Notes: generated by a model not told the origin, from the sequence alone. A stretch of DNA of 64,000 bases from Clostridia bacterium (GCA_017552535.1 JAFZPV010000062.1:53034-117033); one strand, 5' to 3'; shown: positions 7,821 to 16,862, counted from the first letter of the stretch. Made by a program: numbers and translations.

Positions 7821-8174
7821 GTGAACATCCAGCTGTATTACGCAAAAAACAATTTTGACGTGCAGAAGGTCAAGCGCTTTTTCAAGGAGCGGCGCGTGCC
7901 GTTCCAGGAAGTGGACCTCAAAAAGCATACCCCCGGCGCCCGGGAGCTGAAGCTCTTCGCGTCGGCTGCCGGAAGCATGAAGGCGCTGGTGGACCCGGAG
8001 GCCAAGGGTGCCCGGGCCGCGTATGTGAAGCAGCTGTCCGTCGAGAGCATTATAGAAGAAGAGCTTCTGAACGATCCGGGCCTCATGCGCGGACCCATCG
8101 TGCGCAGCGGCAGCAAGATCTGCCTGGGTTTTGACGAGAGCACGCTGAACGCCTGGATACAGGAGGGAAAATGA
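7821..8174 (+). CDS. ArsC/Spx-family protein lacking the active-site cysteine
   Basis: A 117-residue protein with the ArsC/Spx thioredoxin-like layout: an N-terminal strand and helix (MNIQLYYAKNNFDVQKVKRFF), then FQEVDLKKHTPG, a helical middle and the end RGPIVRSGSKICLGFDESTL, matching the family's RPIV...GF segment. Family members carry CxxC or Cys-x5-Arg after the first strand; here that place reads AKNNFDVQK with no cysteine, so arsenate reduction or Spx-type disulfide sensing is unlikely. GTG 7821 is chosen because AAAGGGGTG precedes it at normal spacing. It leads the operon, ending 1 bp before the next ATG. Role unknown. Confidence 0.7.
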   Translation: MNIQLYYAKNNFDVQKVKRFFKERRVPFQEVDLKKHTPGARELKLFASAAGSMKALVDPEAKGARAAYVKQLSVESIIEEELLNDPGLMRGPIVRSGSKICLGFDESTLNAWIQEGK

Positions 8175-8175
8175 C

Positions 8176-9060
8176 ATGAACAAACTCTTTCAGGGCATCA
8201 TGCCCGCGCTGATCACGCCCTTCGACGCCCAGGGCCGCTTCAAGGCCGCCTCCGCCGAGGCGATCATGAAAAGGGAACTGAATCAGGGCGTGCAGGGCTT
8301 TTATGTCAACGGGGCCACGGGCGAAGGGCTGTTTTTGAGCGAGCAGACCCGCCGGGAATCGGCGGAGTGCGCCGTCGAAACCTGCAAGGGCCGGGGCAAG
8401 GTCATCGTCCACGTGGGCGCGGTGGACGCACAGCAGGCTCTGAGGCTGGCGCGGCACGCGGGGGAGACCGGCTGCGACGCGGTGTCCTCCCTGGTGCCCA
8501 ACTACATAAACCAGTATACCGTGGACCAGATCCTGGACTACTACCGCCGCCTCCACGAGGAAAGCGGCCTGCCTGTGCTGGTGTACTGCACGGGCCTTGT
8601 GGGCAGCGCGCCTTACGAGTTCATGAAAAAGGCGATACAGGTGCCGGGCCTCATCGGCTGCAAGTATACGATGTTCGACTACTATTCCATGCACCGCATC
8701 ACCGAATTGAACGGCGGCGACATCAACGTGATCAACGGCCCGGACGAGATGCTCATCTGCGGCCTTACGATGGGCGCGGACGGCGGCATCGGCTCCACCT
8801 ACAACTTAATGCCGGAGCGTTTCCTGGCGCTGTTCAAGGCGTTCAGGGAGGGCAGGTACGACGACGCCCGACTCATCCAGTTCGGCATCAACAAGGTCAT
8901 CGCCGTGCTTCTGGCCCGCGGCTGCATCGCGGCCATCAAGGAAGTGTTCAACGTGATGGGTTATGACGCCGGCTGCGTCGCCTACCCCGGAAAGGTCTTT
9001 GACGCCGAAGAGAGCAAAGCGCTCATCGCCGAACTCAGGGAAGCGGGGCTTGAAATATGA
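8176..9060 (+). CDS. DapA/NanA-family aldolase, N-acetylneuraminate-lyase-like
   Basis: A class I aldolase TIM barrel (294 residues) of the dihydrodipicolinate synthase/N-acetylneuraminate lyase family. GATGEG (46-51) is the carboxylate-binding loop, the Schiff-base lysine is in GCKYTMFDYY (K163) and the catalytic tyrosine is in VLVYCTG (Y137). The following gene encodes a sialidase-like protein and overlaps by 4 bp, so a lyase acting on sialic acid or a related nonulosonate is the best guess; 4-hydroxy-tetrahydrodipicolinate synthase is less likely from context. No NanE, NanK or transporter gene is adjacent. Confidence 0.8.
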   Translation: MNKLFQGIMPALITPFDAQGRFKAASAEAIMKRELNQGVQGFYVNGATGEGLFLSEQTRRESAECAVETCKGRGKVIVHVGAVDAQQALRLARHAGETGCDAVSSLVPNYINQYTVDQILDYYRRLHEESGLPVLVYCTGLVGSAPYEFMKKAIQVPGLIGCKYTMFDYYSMHRITELNGGDINVINGPDEMLICGLTMGADGGIGSTYNLMPERFLALFKAFREGRYDDARLIQFGINKVIAVLLARGCIAAIKEVFNVMGYDAGCVAYPGKVFDAEESKALIAELREAGLEI

Positions 9061-10148
9061 AGATACTGTCCAATACCGTCGCCTGCTCGAACGACGACGG
9101 CGTGTTTTGCTATTTCGGCTGGCCGTCGGTGGCGTACCTGCCGGACGGACGGCTGGCGCTGGCGGCGTCGGGCTTCCGGATGCGGCACGTCTGCCCCTTC
9201 GGAAAAGGCGTGATCTGCTATTCCTCTGACGAAGGCAAAAGCTGGACGAGGCCCGCTCCCGTGATCGACACGCCCCTGGACGACCGGGACAGCGGCGTGG
9301 TGAGCTTCGGCAAGGGACGAGTGATCTTTACCTCCTTCAACAACAGCATCGCCGCGCAGCGTGCATGGATGGAACGCCTCGGCGAGGACACGCCTGAACA
9401 GGCCGCCTCCAAGGCCTTCACGCGGGCGTATATCGAGCTTCTCGCCGCCCGGTCGGACAGCGAAAAGCTGCTGGGCAGCACCTACCGCATAAGCGACGAC
9501 GGCGGGACCGTTTTCGGCCCCGTGCGCCTGTCCCCGGTCACGTCTCCCCACGGGCCGATGCCCACCAAAGACGGGGGGCTCATGTACATCGGCCGGCGCT
9601 TTACCGCAAACGACAGCCCGGACCAGGGCGACAGGCCCTACCTGGAATGCTGGCGTCTGGGAAAGGACGACGCGTTCGAATACCTGTCGTCCATCCCCAA
9701 CATCCCCAACGGCGAAGGCGGCTGCTACCTAAGCTGCGAGCCCCACGCGCTGGAGCTTCCGGACGGGCGCATCGTGGTGCACATCCGAGTGCAGGGCGGC
9801 TGCTTTACGGTGTATCAGAGCGAATCAAGTGACGGCGGGCGCTCCTTTACCGCGCCGCGCCGGCTGCTGGATCCCAACGGCGGCTCCCCGGCGCACCTGC
9901 TGATGCATTCTTCGGGAACACTCCTGAGCGTATACGGCTACCGCAACGCGCCCTATGGCATACGCTATATGCTGTCTCGGGATATGGGTAGAACGTGGAA
10001 GACCGACCTCGTGCTGACGGACGAGCACGCGACCGGGGACCTGGGATATCCCGCCAGCGTGGAGATCAGCGGCGGGCGCATCCTCACGGTGTATTATGTA
10101 AATGAAGGCGGCGCCTCCCGCATCCGCCAGATCGTGTGGGAACTGTAA
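9057..10148 (+). CDS. Cytoplasmic sialidase-like BNR/Asp-box protein
   Basis: A six-bladed-propeller type protein of 363 residues with recognisable Asp boxes: SSDEGKSW (56-63), SDDGGTVF, SSDGGRSF and SRDMGRTW. These mark the sialidase/neuraminidase superfamily. There is no signal peptide, so it would act inside the cell, for example on imported sialosides. The usual RIP arginine motif near the N-terminus is not evident; FGWPSVAYLPDGRL occupies that place, so substrate and activity are uncertain. The ATG overlaps the stop of the aldolase gene (ATGA), implying translational coupling. Confidence 0.75.
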   Translation: MKILSNTVACSNDDGVFCYFGWPSVAYLPDGRLALAASGFRMRHVCPFGKGVICYSSDEGKSWTRPAPVIDTPLDDRDSGVVSFGKGRVIFTSFNNSIAAQRAWMERLGEDTPEQAASKAFTRAYIELLAARSDSEKLLGSTYRISDDGGTVFGPVRLSPVTSPHGPMPTKDGGLMYIGRRFTANDSPDQGDRPYLECWRLGKDDAFEYLSSIPNIPNGEGGCYLSCEPHALELPDGRIVVHIRVQGGCFTVYQSESSDGGRSFTAPRRLLDPNGGSPAHLLMHSSGTLLSVYGYRNAPYGIRYMLSRDMGRTWKTDLVLTDEHATGDLGYPASVEISGGRILTVYYVNEGGASRIRQIVWEL

Positions 10149-10159
10149 ACGGAGGAAGC

Positions 10160-11839
10160 ATGTCAAAAAAGCAATTGCGCGTTTTCAAACTGGCGCTGGC
10201 GACCCTGGCGGATATTTTGCTGCTCACGGCCAGCCTGTACTTTGCCAAACTCATGCGCGGCAGCCTCATCAGCCAGTATACGCCCGGCGCCGCGCAGCGC
10301 ACCCGCGTGTACGCGCCGCTGTTTATCCTGTTCCACGTGTTGGCGCTGTACCTGCGGGGCGTATACCGGGTCACCTGGAAATACGCCGACCTCAAGGATA
10401 TGTTCCGGCTGTTTTCCGCGAGCTTCCTGGCCACGCTGGTGGGCCTCGTGGTAAACCGCGTGTTCGACCTGGACTACTCCCGCTCGGTGCTGGTGTTCAT
10501 GGGCGCGCTGTCCTTCGTGCTGCTGGTGGCGTCCCGCTATATGTGGCTTCTGATCCAGAACCTGATGTTTGCGGACAAGACCGAGAAGCACGTGCGCCGC
10601 GCGCTGGTGATCGGCGCCGGCGCGGAAGGCGCGCAGCTGGTGCACGCCCTGCCTGGTCTGGAAGACGGCGCGCGCCACGAGGCTGTGGCCTTTCTGGACG
10701 ACGACGTGGACAAGCTTTACCGGCGCATCAGCGGCCTTCCCGTGGAAGGCACGTATTCGGATATCGATAAGGTCATCAAGGGCAAGCACGTGGACGAGGT
10801 GCTGTTCACCTCGCCCGTCGGGCGCAGCGAGACCATGGTGTACATCTGCCTGCACGCCATGATGAACGGCTGCGCGGTGTCCCGCTATGAGGCGGGGGCG
10901 CTCAAGCCCCTGCGCCTGGAGGACGTGCTGGACGGCGGACAGTGGGATCGGCAGGACCTGGGCCCGGTGTACAGGCACAACATCGCCATCATCGGCGCGG
11001 GGGAGACCGCCCGCGAGATCGCGCGGATTCTGAGCGAGAACGGCGCGGGCAAGGTGTTCGCGCTGGACAGCGATCCGGTGCGCCTGAGCGGCATGGCCCG
11101 TGCCGGTGCCTGGGTTAGGCTGGGCAGCACCACGGGCGAAAAGACGCTGCGGGATTTTCTGCACACGGCAAGGCCGCGCTATGTGTTCTATACGGCCTGT
11201 GCGGGCGAGCAGGACATCGTTGCCGGCAACGAGGCTGCGGTGATCCGCCAGAACGTGCTGGCGCCGATGGCTGCATTGCGCTACGGCGCCCTTTCGGGAG
11301 CCACGTCCTTCGTGTATCTGGGGGATACCCGCGACGAAAACGGCTCCGGGCGCCTGTTCGCCTGCGGCGAGGAAGCCCTGCTCCGCCTGTCGGGCGAGGA
11401 GATCAGCGTTTCCGCGGTGCGCGTGGAGGGGCTGATGGACGAGGGCGGACTGCTGGACAGGTTGCGCCAGAGAGCGCAGGCCGGCCAGCGCCTGAGCGCC
11501 AGGCAGGGCGAAAAGAAAGCGTTCCTTTCCTGCCGCAGCGCGGCGGGCGCCCTCATCAGCATCGCCCAGACCCGCTGCGAAGGCCGGCTCACCCTGGTGG
11601 GAGACATCAAGGCCGACATGGGCGATCTGGTGCGCGCGGTCACGCGGGCGTCCCTTTCGCGGCTGGAGCCCGTCATCGACGAGGAACCCTCTGGTGCAGC
11701 TGAAGAGGAACTGACCGAAACGGCGCTGCCGAACGTGTTCAGGCGGTCGGAGACCCACATCCCGCTGCCGGAGTGCATAACCGGCCTTCCGCCGTCCTGT
11801 CCCGATCCGGACGAGTGCGCCGCGCTTTTGAGGGGATAG
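10160..11839 (+). CDS. FlaA1/CapD-like membrane nucleotide-sugar protein, catalytic motifs apparently lost
   Basis: The N-terminus holds about four transmembrane helices (residues 10-115, starting FKLALATLADILLLTASLYF). A Rossmann-like domain (ALVIGAGAEGAQLV) and a second NAD-binding-like domain (IAIIGAGETAREIARIL) follow. This is the layout of the CapD/WbpM/FlaA1 dehydratases that make UDP-sugar precursors of surface glycans. However, the hallmark TGAGGSIGSE is replaced by IGAGETAREI, and the usual catalytic block (STDKA...MGATKR) reads YLGDTRDENGSGRLFACGEE. It is probably non-catalytic or altered. ATG 10160 follows GGAGGA; a longer in-frame start at 10136 overlaps the previous gene. Confidence 0.65.
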   Translation: MSKKQLRVFKLALATLADILLLTASLYFAKLMRGSLISQYTPGAAQRTRVYAPLFILFHVLALYLRGVYRVTWKYADLKDMFRLFSASFLATLVGLVVNRVFDLDYSRSVLVFMGALSFVLLVASRYMWLLIQNLMFADKTEKHVRRALVIGAGAEGAQLVHALPGLEDGARHEAVAFLDDDVDKLYRRISGLPVEGTYSDIDKVIKGKHVDEVLFTSPVGRSETMVYICLHAMMNGCAVSRYEAGALKPLRLEDVLDGGQWDRQDLGPVYRHNIAIIGAGETAREIARILSENGAGKVFALDSDPVRLSGMARAGAWVRLGSTTGEKTLRDFLHTARPRYVFYTACAGEQDIVAGNEAAVIRQNVLAPMAALRYGALSGATSFVYLGDTRDENGSGRLFACGEEALLRLSGEEISVSAVRVEGLMDEGGLLDRLRQRAQAGQRLSARQGEKKAFLSCRSAAGALISIAQTRCEGRLTLVGDIKADMGDLVRAVTRASLSRLEPVIDEEPSGAAEEELTETALPNVFRRSETHIPLPECITGLPPSCPDPDECAALLRG

Positions 11840-11840
11840 T

Positions 11841-13625
11841 ATGCTGGGCAGTACGTGCAGGTGGCTCTCCGCCAAAACGGACAGGCTCGCCCCAGGCGAG
11901 GTCAGTCTGCGAGAAGCAGACCCGGAGCGGGAGGAAGCGCATTTATCTCCGGAAACAAAGCGCCTGTTTGCCAGAAGGCAGTTCCGCGCCGGCAAACGCG
12001 TGCGCTCCGCCTTGCTGGAAATCGCCTGCCGGGACATGTACAAGCTGTATGTGAACGGGCATTTCGTCTGCCGGGGCCCGCGCCGGTCAAGCATCAACGG
12101 CTCTTCGGATACGGTGGACCTTGCGCCCCTGATCAGGCCGGGCGTGAACCTGCTGGCGCTGGACATATACAGCATGGATGGAAAGCCCGGCTTTATCGCG
12201 CAATTGTCCCTGGACGGAAAGACCAAGGCTGTCAGCGATAAAAGCTTTGCCCTGACGGTTCCCACGGGCCTTGACAACGCGTGGATGGGCGAAACGCTGG
12301 ATCTGGGGGCTTTCGACCTGAACTGGATGGCCCGCATGCCCCGGCGAGGGGAGACCTGCGCCCAGGCGGAAAGCGGGTTTTCCGTTTCCCCGCTCAGGCC
12401 GGAGGAAGCCCCGAAGGCCGCCTGCCGCTTCGTGGAGGCGCAAAGACTGGACAGCGGCCTGTACGACCTGGGGCGGGCCTGCGCGGGGGAGATCCTGGCA
12501 AAGGTGTCCGGCGACAAGGGCGCGCGGGTGTCCTTTCAGTATGGCCCGGACGCGGCTCCCTTCTTAAAGCGGCATTCGCGCACGGATACGCTGATCCTGG
12601 GCGGCAGCCGGGCAGAAGCGGCCTTCTGCATCCCGGTGTGCGCGCGGTATATCTGCGTTCAGGCCGATCCGGGCGCCCGGGTGGAGGGCATCACCGTGCG
12701 GGCCCAGACGGCCCTGCCCTTGCCGGAGTGCATGCGCCTTGAGACTTCGGACGAAGCGCTGCGCTCAGCTTTCGAAAGGCGCACGGACAGCATCCTGTCC
12801 GTAGACGGCGCGGGCCTTGTGCGCAGGCCGTACTGCGAATGCCCCTATGAGCATGCGAAGGTGCTTTCCTGGGTGTCGGGGGACGGGCGGTATCTGCGGT
12901 TTGAAAAGCATATCCTCGCCGCGGACGGCGCAGACATCCGTCAGCAGGACCGGGACAGCGTCATCGAGGACCTGCTCCTGGCGCTGTCAGACCCCGCCGG
13001 ACAAACGGGCGCCGACCGTGTGCGCGGCCTGCTTGCCTCGGCTAAAGGCCAAAGCGGCCTTATCGAAACGTACCTGCGTCCCGGAAAGCGGCAGGCCTTC
13101 GCCGACGTGAACGCTTTGGCCATAGGCGCCTGCCTCCATCTGGGCCTTCCGGAAGAGCAGACCGGGATACAGGACCTTCGCGCCGCCTTCGAGGCGGCCT
13201 TCCGCACCAAAGAGACGGGCCTGTACTCTGAGACCCCGGACGGGAGTGAACCTTCCCGCGCGGCGGGTATCCTGGCGGTGTACTTCGGCTTTGCGGACGA
13301 ACGGGTATCGGGCGGGATCAGCGAAATGCTGGATAAGCCGCTCGAGGCGCGCCTTGACATCTTCCGCCTGAAATTGCTTGCACGATTGGGCCGCTGGGAG
13401 CAGCTGTACAGCGCGTTCCTGGACCCGGATACTGCGGATGAGCCGGCGCTGGCGGTGTTCGTGGAGGACATCCTCGGCATCGGCGGCGCAGGGGACGGCA
13501 GAAAATGGCAGGACCGCCTGCCGGAAGAGATTGGGGACGTGCGCGTGGAGCTGACCGCGTCCGGCGTGAGAACGATGTATGAGCGCCGGGGCGGCGAAGC
13601 GTCCCTGAGCGCGGTAAAACGATAG
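11841..13625 (+). CDS. Alpha-L-rhamnosidase (GH78)-like protein, divergent
   Basis: The N-terminal part (about 40-130) resembles the jelly-roll domain of GH78 enzymes (ACRDMYKLYVNGHFVCRGP, then NLLALDIYSMDG). A second beta domain follows, and the C-terminal 300 residues are helical like the (alpha/alpha)6 barrel. At 594 residues it is shorter than typical GH78 enzymes (800-1000). The usual acidic catalytic segment is not clear: CECPYEHAKVLSWVSGDGRYL may correspond to the conserved DCPQREKLGWTGD box with changes. No signal peptide. It starts 1 bp after the previous stop. It could be an inactive or retargeted glycosidase; family assignment rests on the N-terminal half. Confidence 0.5.
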   Translation: MLGSTCRWLSAKTDRLAPGEVSLREADPEREEAHLSPETKRLFARRQFRAGKRVRSALLEIACRDMYKLYVNGHFVCRGPRRSSINGSSDTVDLAPLIRPGVNLLALDIYSMDGKPGFIAQLSLDGKTKAVSDKSFALTVPTGLDNAWMGETLDLGAFDLNWMARMPRRGETCAQAESGFSVSPLRPEEAPKAACRFVEAQRLDSGLYDLGRACAGEILAKVSGDKGARVSFQYGPDAAPFLKRHSRTDTLILGGSRAEAAFCIPVCARYICVQADPGARVEGITVRAQTALPLPECMRLETSDEALRSAFERRTDSILSVDGAGLVRRPYCECPYEHAKVLSWVSGDGRYLRFEKHILAADGADIRQQDRDSVIEDLLLALSDPAGQTGADRVRGLLASAKGQSGLIETYLRPGKRQAFADVNALAIGACLHLGLPEEQTGIQDLRAAFEAAFRTKETGLYSETPDGSEPSRAAGILAVYFGFADERVSGGISEMLDKPLEARLDIFRLKLLARLGRWEQLYSAFLDPDTADEPALAVFVEDILGIGGAGDGRKWQDRLPEEIGDVRVELTASGVRTMYERRGGEASLSAVKR

Positions 13626-13644
13626 AAAAGGCGGAAAACGAAAC

Positions 13645-15000
13645 ATGGCTTCCGGAACGATGATACGTGACCTGACGCGCGGGAATGTGGTAAAGCAGCT
13701 GTTCTCCTTCGCGCTGCCCCTGTTCGTCTCCAATGCCCTGCAGGCGGTGTACAATCTGGTGGATATGGTGATCGTGGGCCACTGCATCGGCCCGGCGGGC
13801 ATGTCTGCCGTATCCATCGGTGGAGACCTGCTGCACCTGCTCACCTTCGTGGCCATGGGCTTTTCTTCCGCCGGACAGGTGATCATCGCCCGGGCTGTGG
13901 GCGCGGACAGGCGCGAGGAGATCCCAAGGACCATCGGCACGATGTTCACGTTCCTTTTGAGCGTCGCCCTTGTGATCGCCCTGGCGTGCTTCGCTTTACG
14001 CCGCTCGGTGCTGGCCTGGCTCAACACGCCCGCCGATTCTCTTTCGTTCGCTTTAGACTATCTGGTCACCTGCGTGTGCGGACTGGTGTTCATTTACGGT
14101 TACAACATCGTAAGCGCCATCCTGCGCGGCATGGGCGACAGCCGGCGGCCCTTCATTTTCATCGCCGTGGCTGCCGTGCTCAACACCGTGCTGGACGTCC
14201 TGTTCGTGAAATACCTGGGCATGGCGGTGTTCGGCGCGGCGCTGGCCACGGTGATCGGCCAGGGCGTGAGCTTCGTGGCCTCGGTGGTCTACCTGTACTT
14301 CAGGCGCGAGAGCTTCGGCTTTGATTTTAAGCCCGCCAGCTTCAAGGTAGATCCGTCCGCCTTCAAAAAGCTTCTGGCGCTGGGCGTGCCCATGGCGATC
14401 CAGTCCGCGGCGGTCAGCTTTTCCAAGATCATCCTGATGGCCTGGATCAATCTTTTCGACGTCACCTACTCCGCGCTGGCGGGCGTGTACAACAAGATCA
14501 ACATCATGAGCGGCGTCATCTCCCAGGCCTTCACCACCGCGGGCAGCACCATGGTGGGGCAGAACCTGGGTGCCCGGCAGTACGGGCGCGTGAACCGCAC
14601 GCTCCTCACCGTTCTGTCTGTCGGCCTGCTGATGGCCTTTGCCGCCACCGCGGTGATGCTTTTGTGGCCGCGCAGCGTGTATGAGCTGTTCACGCCCGAC
14701 GCGGGGCTGCTGGCGGTGGCCTCGGTGCTCACGGTGCCCGCGATCGCGAACTTTTTCGGCTCCGCCACCCGCAGCGCCGCCTTTTCGCTCATCAACGGCT
14801 CGGGGCGGCCTAAGCTCAATCTGGCTGTCGCCATCATCGACGGCGTCTGCGCGCGCATCGGCCTGGCATACCTGATGGGATTCGCGCTGAAAATGGACTG
14901 CTTCGGCTTCTGGATGGGCGACGCCCTGGCGGGATTCATGCCCTTCATGATCGGCTTTGCGTTTTACCTGTCGGAGCGCTGGATGGAAAAACGCACATAG
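13645..15000 (+). CDS. MATE family efflux transporter
   Basis: A 451-residue, 12-helix transporter of the MATE/MOP flippase superfamily, exporting cationic drugs or metabolites with H+ or Na+ antiport. The start reads TRGNVVKQLFSFALPLFVSN and the first helix pair includes QAVYNLVDMVIVGHCIGPAG, typical of the NorM/DinF branch. The two halves are pseudo-repeats; the second begins near FKKLLALGVPMAIQSAAVSF. It is the last gene of the operon from 7821 and is followed by a strong terminator. In this setting it may export a glycan precursor or a toxic intermediate, which is inference. Confidence 0.92.
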   Translation: MASGTMIRDLTRGNVVKQLFSFALPLFVSNALQAVYNLVDMVIVGHCIGPAGMSAVSIGGDLLHLLTFVAMGFSSAGQVIIARAVGADRREEIPRTIGTMFTFLLSVALVIALACFALRRSVLAWLNTPADSLSFALDYLVTCVCGLVFIYGYNIVSAILRGMGDSRRPFIFIAVAAVLNTVLDVLFVKYLGMAVFGAALATVIGQGVSFVASVVYLYFRRESFGFDFKPASFKVDPSAFKKLLALGVPMAIQSAAVSFSKIILMAWINLFDVTYSALAGVYNKINIMSGVISQAFTTAGSTMVGQNLGARQYGRVNRTLLTVLSVGLLMAFAATAVMLLWPRSVYELFTPDAGLLAVASVLTVPAIANFFGSATRSAAFSLINGSGRPKLNLAVAIIDGVCARIGLAYLMGFALKMDCFGFWMGDALAGFMPFMIGFAFYLSERWMEKRT

Positions 15001-15019
15001 GAACTTTCTGGGATATGCG

Positions 15020-15058
15020 CATCCCGCCCGCGGCTGTGAGCCGGGCGGGATGTTTTTT
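15020..15058 (+). terminator. Rho-independent terminator after MATE gene
   Basis: CATCCCGCCCG (15020-15030) pairs with CGGGCGGGATG (15042-15052), followed directly by six T. It closes the 7.8-15 kb operon. Confidence 0.9.
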
Positions 15059-15061
15059 CCG

Positions 15062-15090
15062 TTGCATTCAGGTGCGATGTGTGGTAGAAT
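15062..15090 (+). promoter_or_regulatory. Sigma-A promoter of the DUF4272 gene
   Basis: TTGCAT (15062-15067), 17 bp, TAGAAT (15085-15090), 27 bp before ATG 15118. Confidence 0.75.
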
Positions 15091-15117
15091 GAAGCAAACT
15101 GAAAACGGAGCAAGCTT

Positions 15118-16686
15118 ATGAATATATTCAAAAAACTGTTCAGGCGACGGAAGAATACCATCCACATGAGCCCGGAGGAAGCCTACGCCTCCGATGCCCT
15201 GAGGGAAGAGGAGCCCAAGGCGGACGCCCCGTCCGGGGCGCTCCTCGCGGACGGCGCTGACCGGAACGAGCCTTCCCCTGTGGAGGAAGACGCCCAGCGT
15301 CCGGAAACGGCTCAAAACGCGCAGGAAGAAAAGAACGCCCCCGGCGCGGAAGGAGCCGAAGCCGGCTCCTCCGATGATGCCGCTGAGGAAACACCCGAAG
15401 CCCGGACGCCGCTCAAGGAGATCCGCTCCCGGGTGTACTGCTCCCTTCCGGCTCCGGACGCCGCCAGAGAACCCCTCAGGCTCATGCTGCGGGATGCCGC
15501 CAGCGGCTTTTGCGAGGACGAATACGGTTTCCGCGCCGCCCTCGCGGACGGATGCGAGGCGAAGGTCTCCATATCCGCCGCCGGAGAAGACGCTTTTTCC
15601 GATCTAAAGAAGGGCTTGGGCGAAGACCTGCCGGAAACGGTCGCAAGCATCGTTTCTTTCCTGCCATCCCTGAACGTCCGCGTGGATATCGATATCCTTG
15701 CCGCAGACGAAGAACCGGCGCGCGCCTTTACGGAGCGCACGGCCAGGTGCCTGAACGGGTACTATTCCATGGACGGTCAGGCGCTGTACGGCCCGGAGGG
15801 CAAACGGCTCCTGACCCAAAGCGGAGAGACCGACTATGAGACCTTCGGACTGTCTTCCGAGCGGGAAGGGGAGGACGCTGTCCGGGCGGAAGAAACGCCG
15901 GAGGATGCTCCGGACGACGTTCCGAAAGATGCGCCCGAAGATGCTGCAGCTGAAGAACCTGCCGACCCCGCGCCGGAGCAGGACGCGCAGGAAGCCAAGC
16001 AAGAAGACACCGGCGATGCGGACGATCCCGTTGCGCTGCGCCGGCGGAAAAGCGAAAAAGTGATCCGCGAGCACGGCATCGCGCTGGGCTATTCCACGGC
16101 TGCGAACCTGAGCCGGGACGCGCTGATCCTGCCCGCACCGGGGGAGATCATCCAGCGCGCCTGCGCCCTGATGTACGTGTCCAGGGCTGCCCGCCTGAGC
16201 CGCGCCGGCAACGATATCGCCGTGGCCGGACGCAATACCGGGCTGCTGGCCCGTCTGGACGAAAGATACGATGTGCGCAGCGAGTTCACCGCCAAGGAGA
16301 ACGCCTACCTGCGCGGCAATTCCAACGAAAGCCCCACGTCGTTCGCGGCCCGCTGCGAGGGCAGCGCGCTTCTGATGTGGGCCCTGGGCCTGTTCGACAT
16401 CGACTGGCCCAGCGACGTCTGCGACACTGCGGCGCTGGGAAGCTTGTTCCGTGACAACGACCTTGCATCCCTTACGCGCCGCGCGCACCTGCTCAGCGCG
16501 GACGAGCTGCTGGACATGTACGACCTCACCACCCGCCTGCACTCCGTGTGCGTGCACGCCAGCCGGCGCGAGCTCAGGGAGATGCCGATCGACCCGGAGA
16601 TCATCTACGAGCGCCACTACGCCCTCAACTGGCTGCTGGGCGTGGGCGGACGCGTGGCATGGGACAAGGTGATCCCGTCCACCTGA
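15118..16686 (+). CDS. DUF4272 domain protein with acidic low-complexity regions
   Basis: A 522-residue cytoplasmic protein. Residues 1-25 are basic (MNIFKKLFRRRKNTIHMSPE), followed by an acidic Glu/Ala/Pro-rich stretch to about 100. A small alpha/beta domain of unknown type follows (about 100-230), then a second acidic stretch (about 240-305), then a C-terminal domain from RRKSEKVIREHGIALGYS to the end. The last domain fits DUF4272: LPAPGEIIQRACALMYVSRA, FTAKENAYL, CEGSALLMWALGLFD and LSADELLDMYDLTTRLH. The function of DUF4272 is not known. It stands alone with its own promoter. No membrane segment or catalytic motif was seen. Confidence 0.7.
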   Translation: MNIFKKLFRRRKNTIHMSPEEAYASDALREEEPKADAPSGALLADGADRNEPSPVEEDAQRPETAQNAQEEKNAPGAEGAEAGSSDDAAEETPEARTPLKEIRSRVYCSLPAPDAAREPLRLMLRDAASGFCEDEYGFRAALADGCEAKVSISAAGEDAFSDLKKGLGEDLPETVASIVSFLPSLNVRVDIDILAADEEPARAFTERTARCLNGYYSMDGQALYGPEGKRLLTQSGETDYETFGLSSEREGEDAVRAEETPEDAPDDVPKDAPEDAAAEEPADPAPEQDAQEAKQEDTGDADDPVALRRRKSEKVIREHGIALGYSTAANLSRDALILPAPGEIIQRACALMYVSRAARLSRAGNDIAVAGRNTGLLARLDERYDVRSEFTAKENAYLRGNSNESPTSFAARCEGSALLMWALGLFDIDWPSDVCDTAALGSLFRDNDLASLTRRAHLLSADELLDMYDLTTRLHSVCVHASRRELREMPIDPEIIYERHYALNWLLGVGGRVAWDKVIPST

Positions 16687-16709
16687 CACCTCGTTTCGGA
16701 AAAATTCAC

Positions 16710-16738
16710 TTGCATTTTGACCCGGCGTATGCTATACT
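16710..16738 (+). promoter_or_regulatory. Sigma-A promoter of SRP RNA
   Basis: TTGCAT (16710-16715), 17 bp, TATACT (16733-16738), placing transcription start near 16745. Confidence 0.8.
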
Positions 16739-16744
16739 GCCACT

Positions 16745-16862
16745 TGTCCACGGGTGATGACGGTCGGGCCCCGTGCGGCGTCATGCCGTGAACCATGTCA
16801 GGGCCGAAAGGCAGCAGCATTAAGCGGAAGTTGGCGTGCGCCGCGGATCAGCCTGTCCCGAG
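16745..16862 (+). ncRNA. ffs: Signal recognition particle RNA (small bacterial type)
   Basis: The universally conserved helix 8 is present at about 16796-16819: TG-TCAGG-GCC-GAAA-GGC-AGCAG-CA. That is the symmetric UCAGG/AGCAG loop bound by Ffh, capped by a GNRA tetraloop (GAAA where E. coli has GGAA). The 5' CGGG at 16751-16754 can pair with CCCG at 16857-16860 to close the rod. The short length of about 118 nt, without an Alu domain, indicates the 4.5S type. Ends are inferred from the promoter and the closing pairs. Confidence 0.88.
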
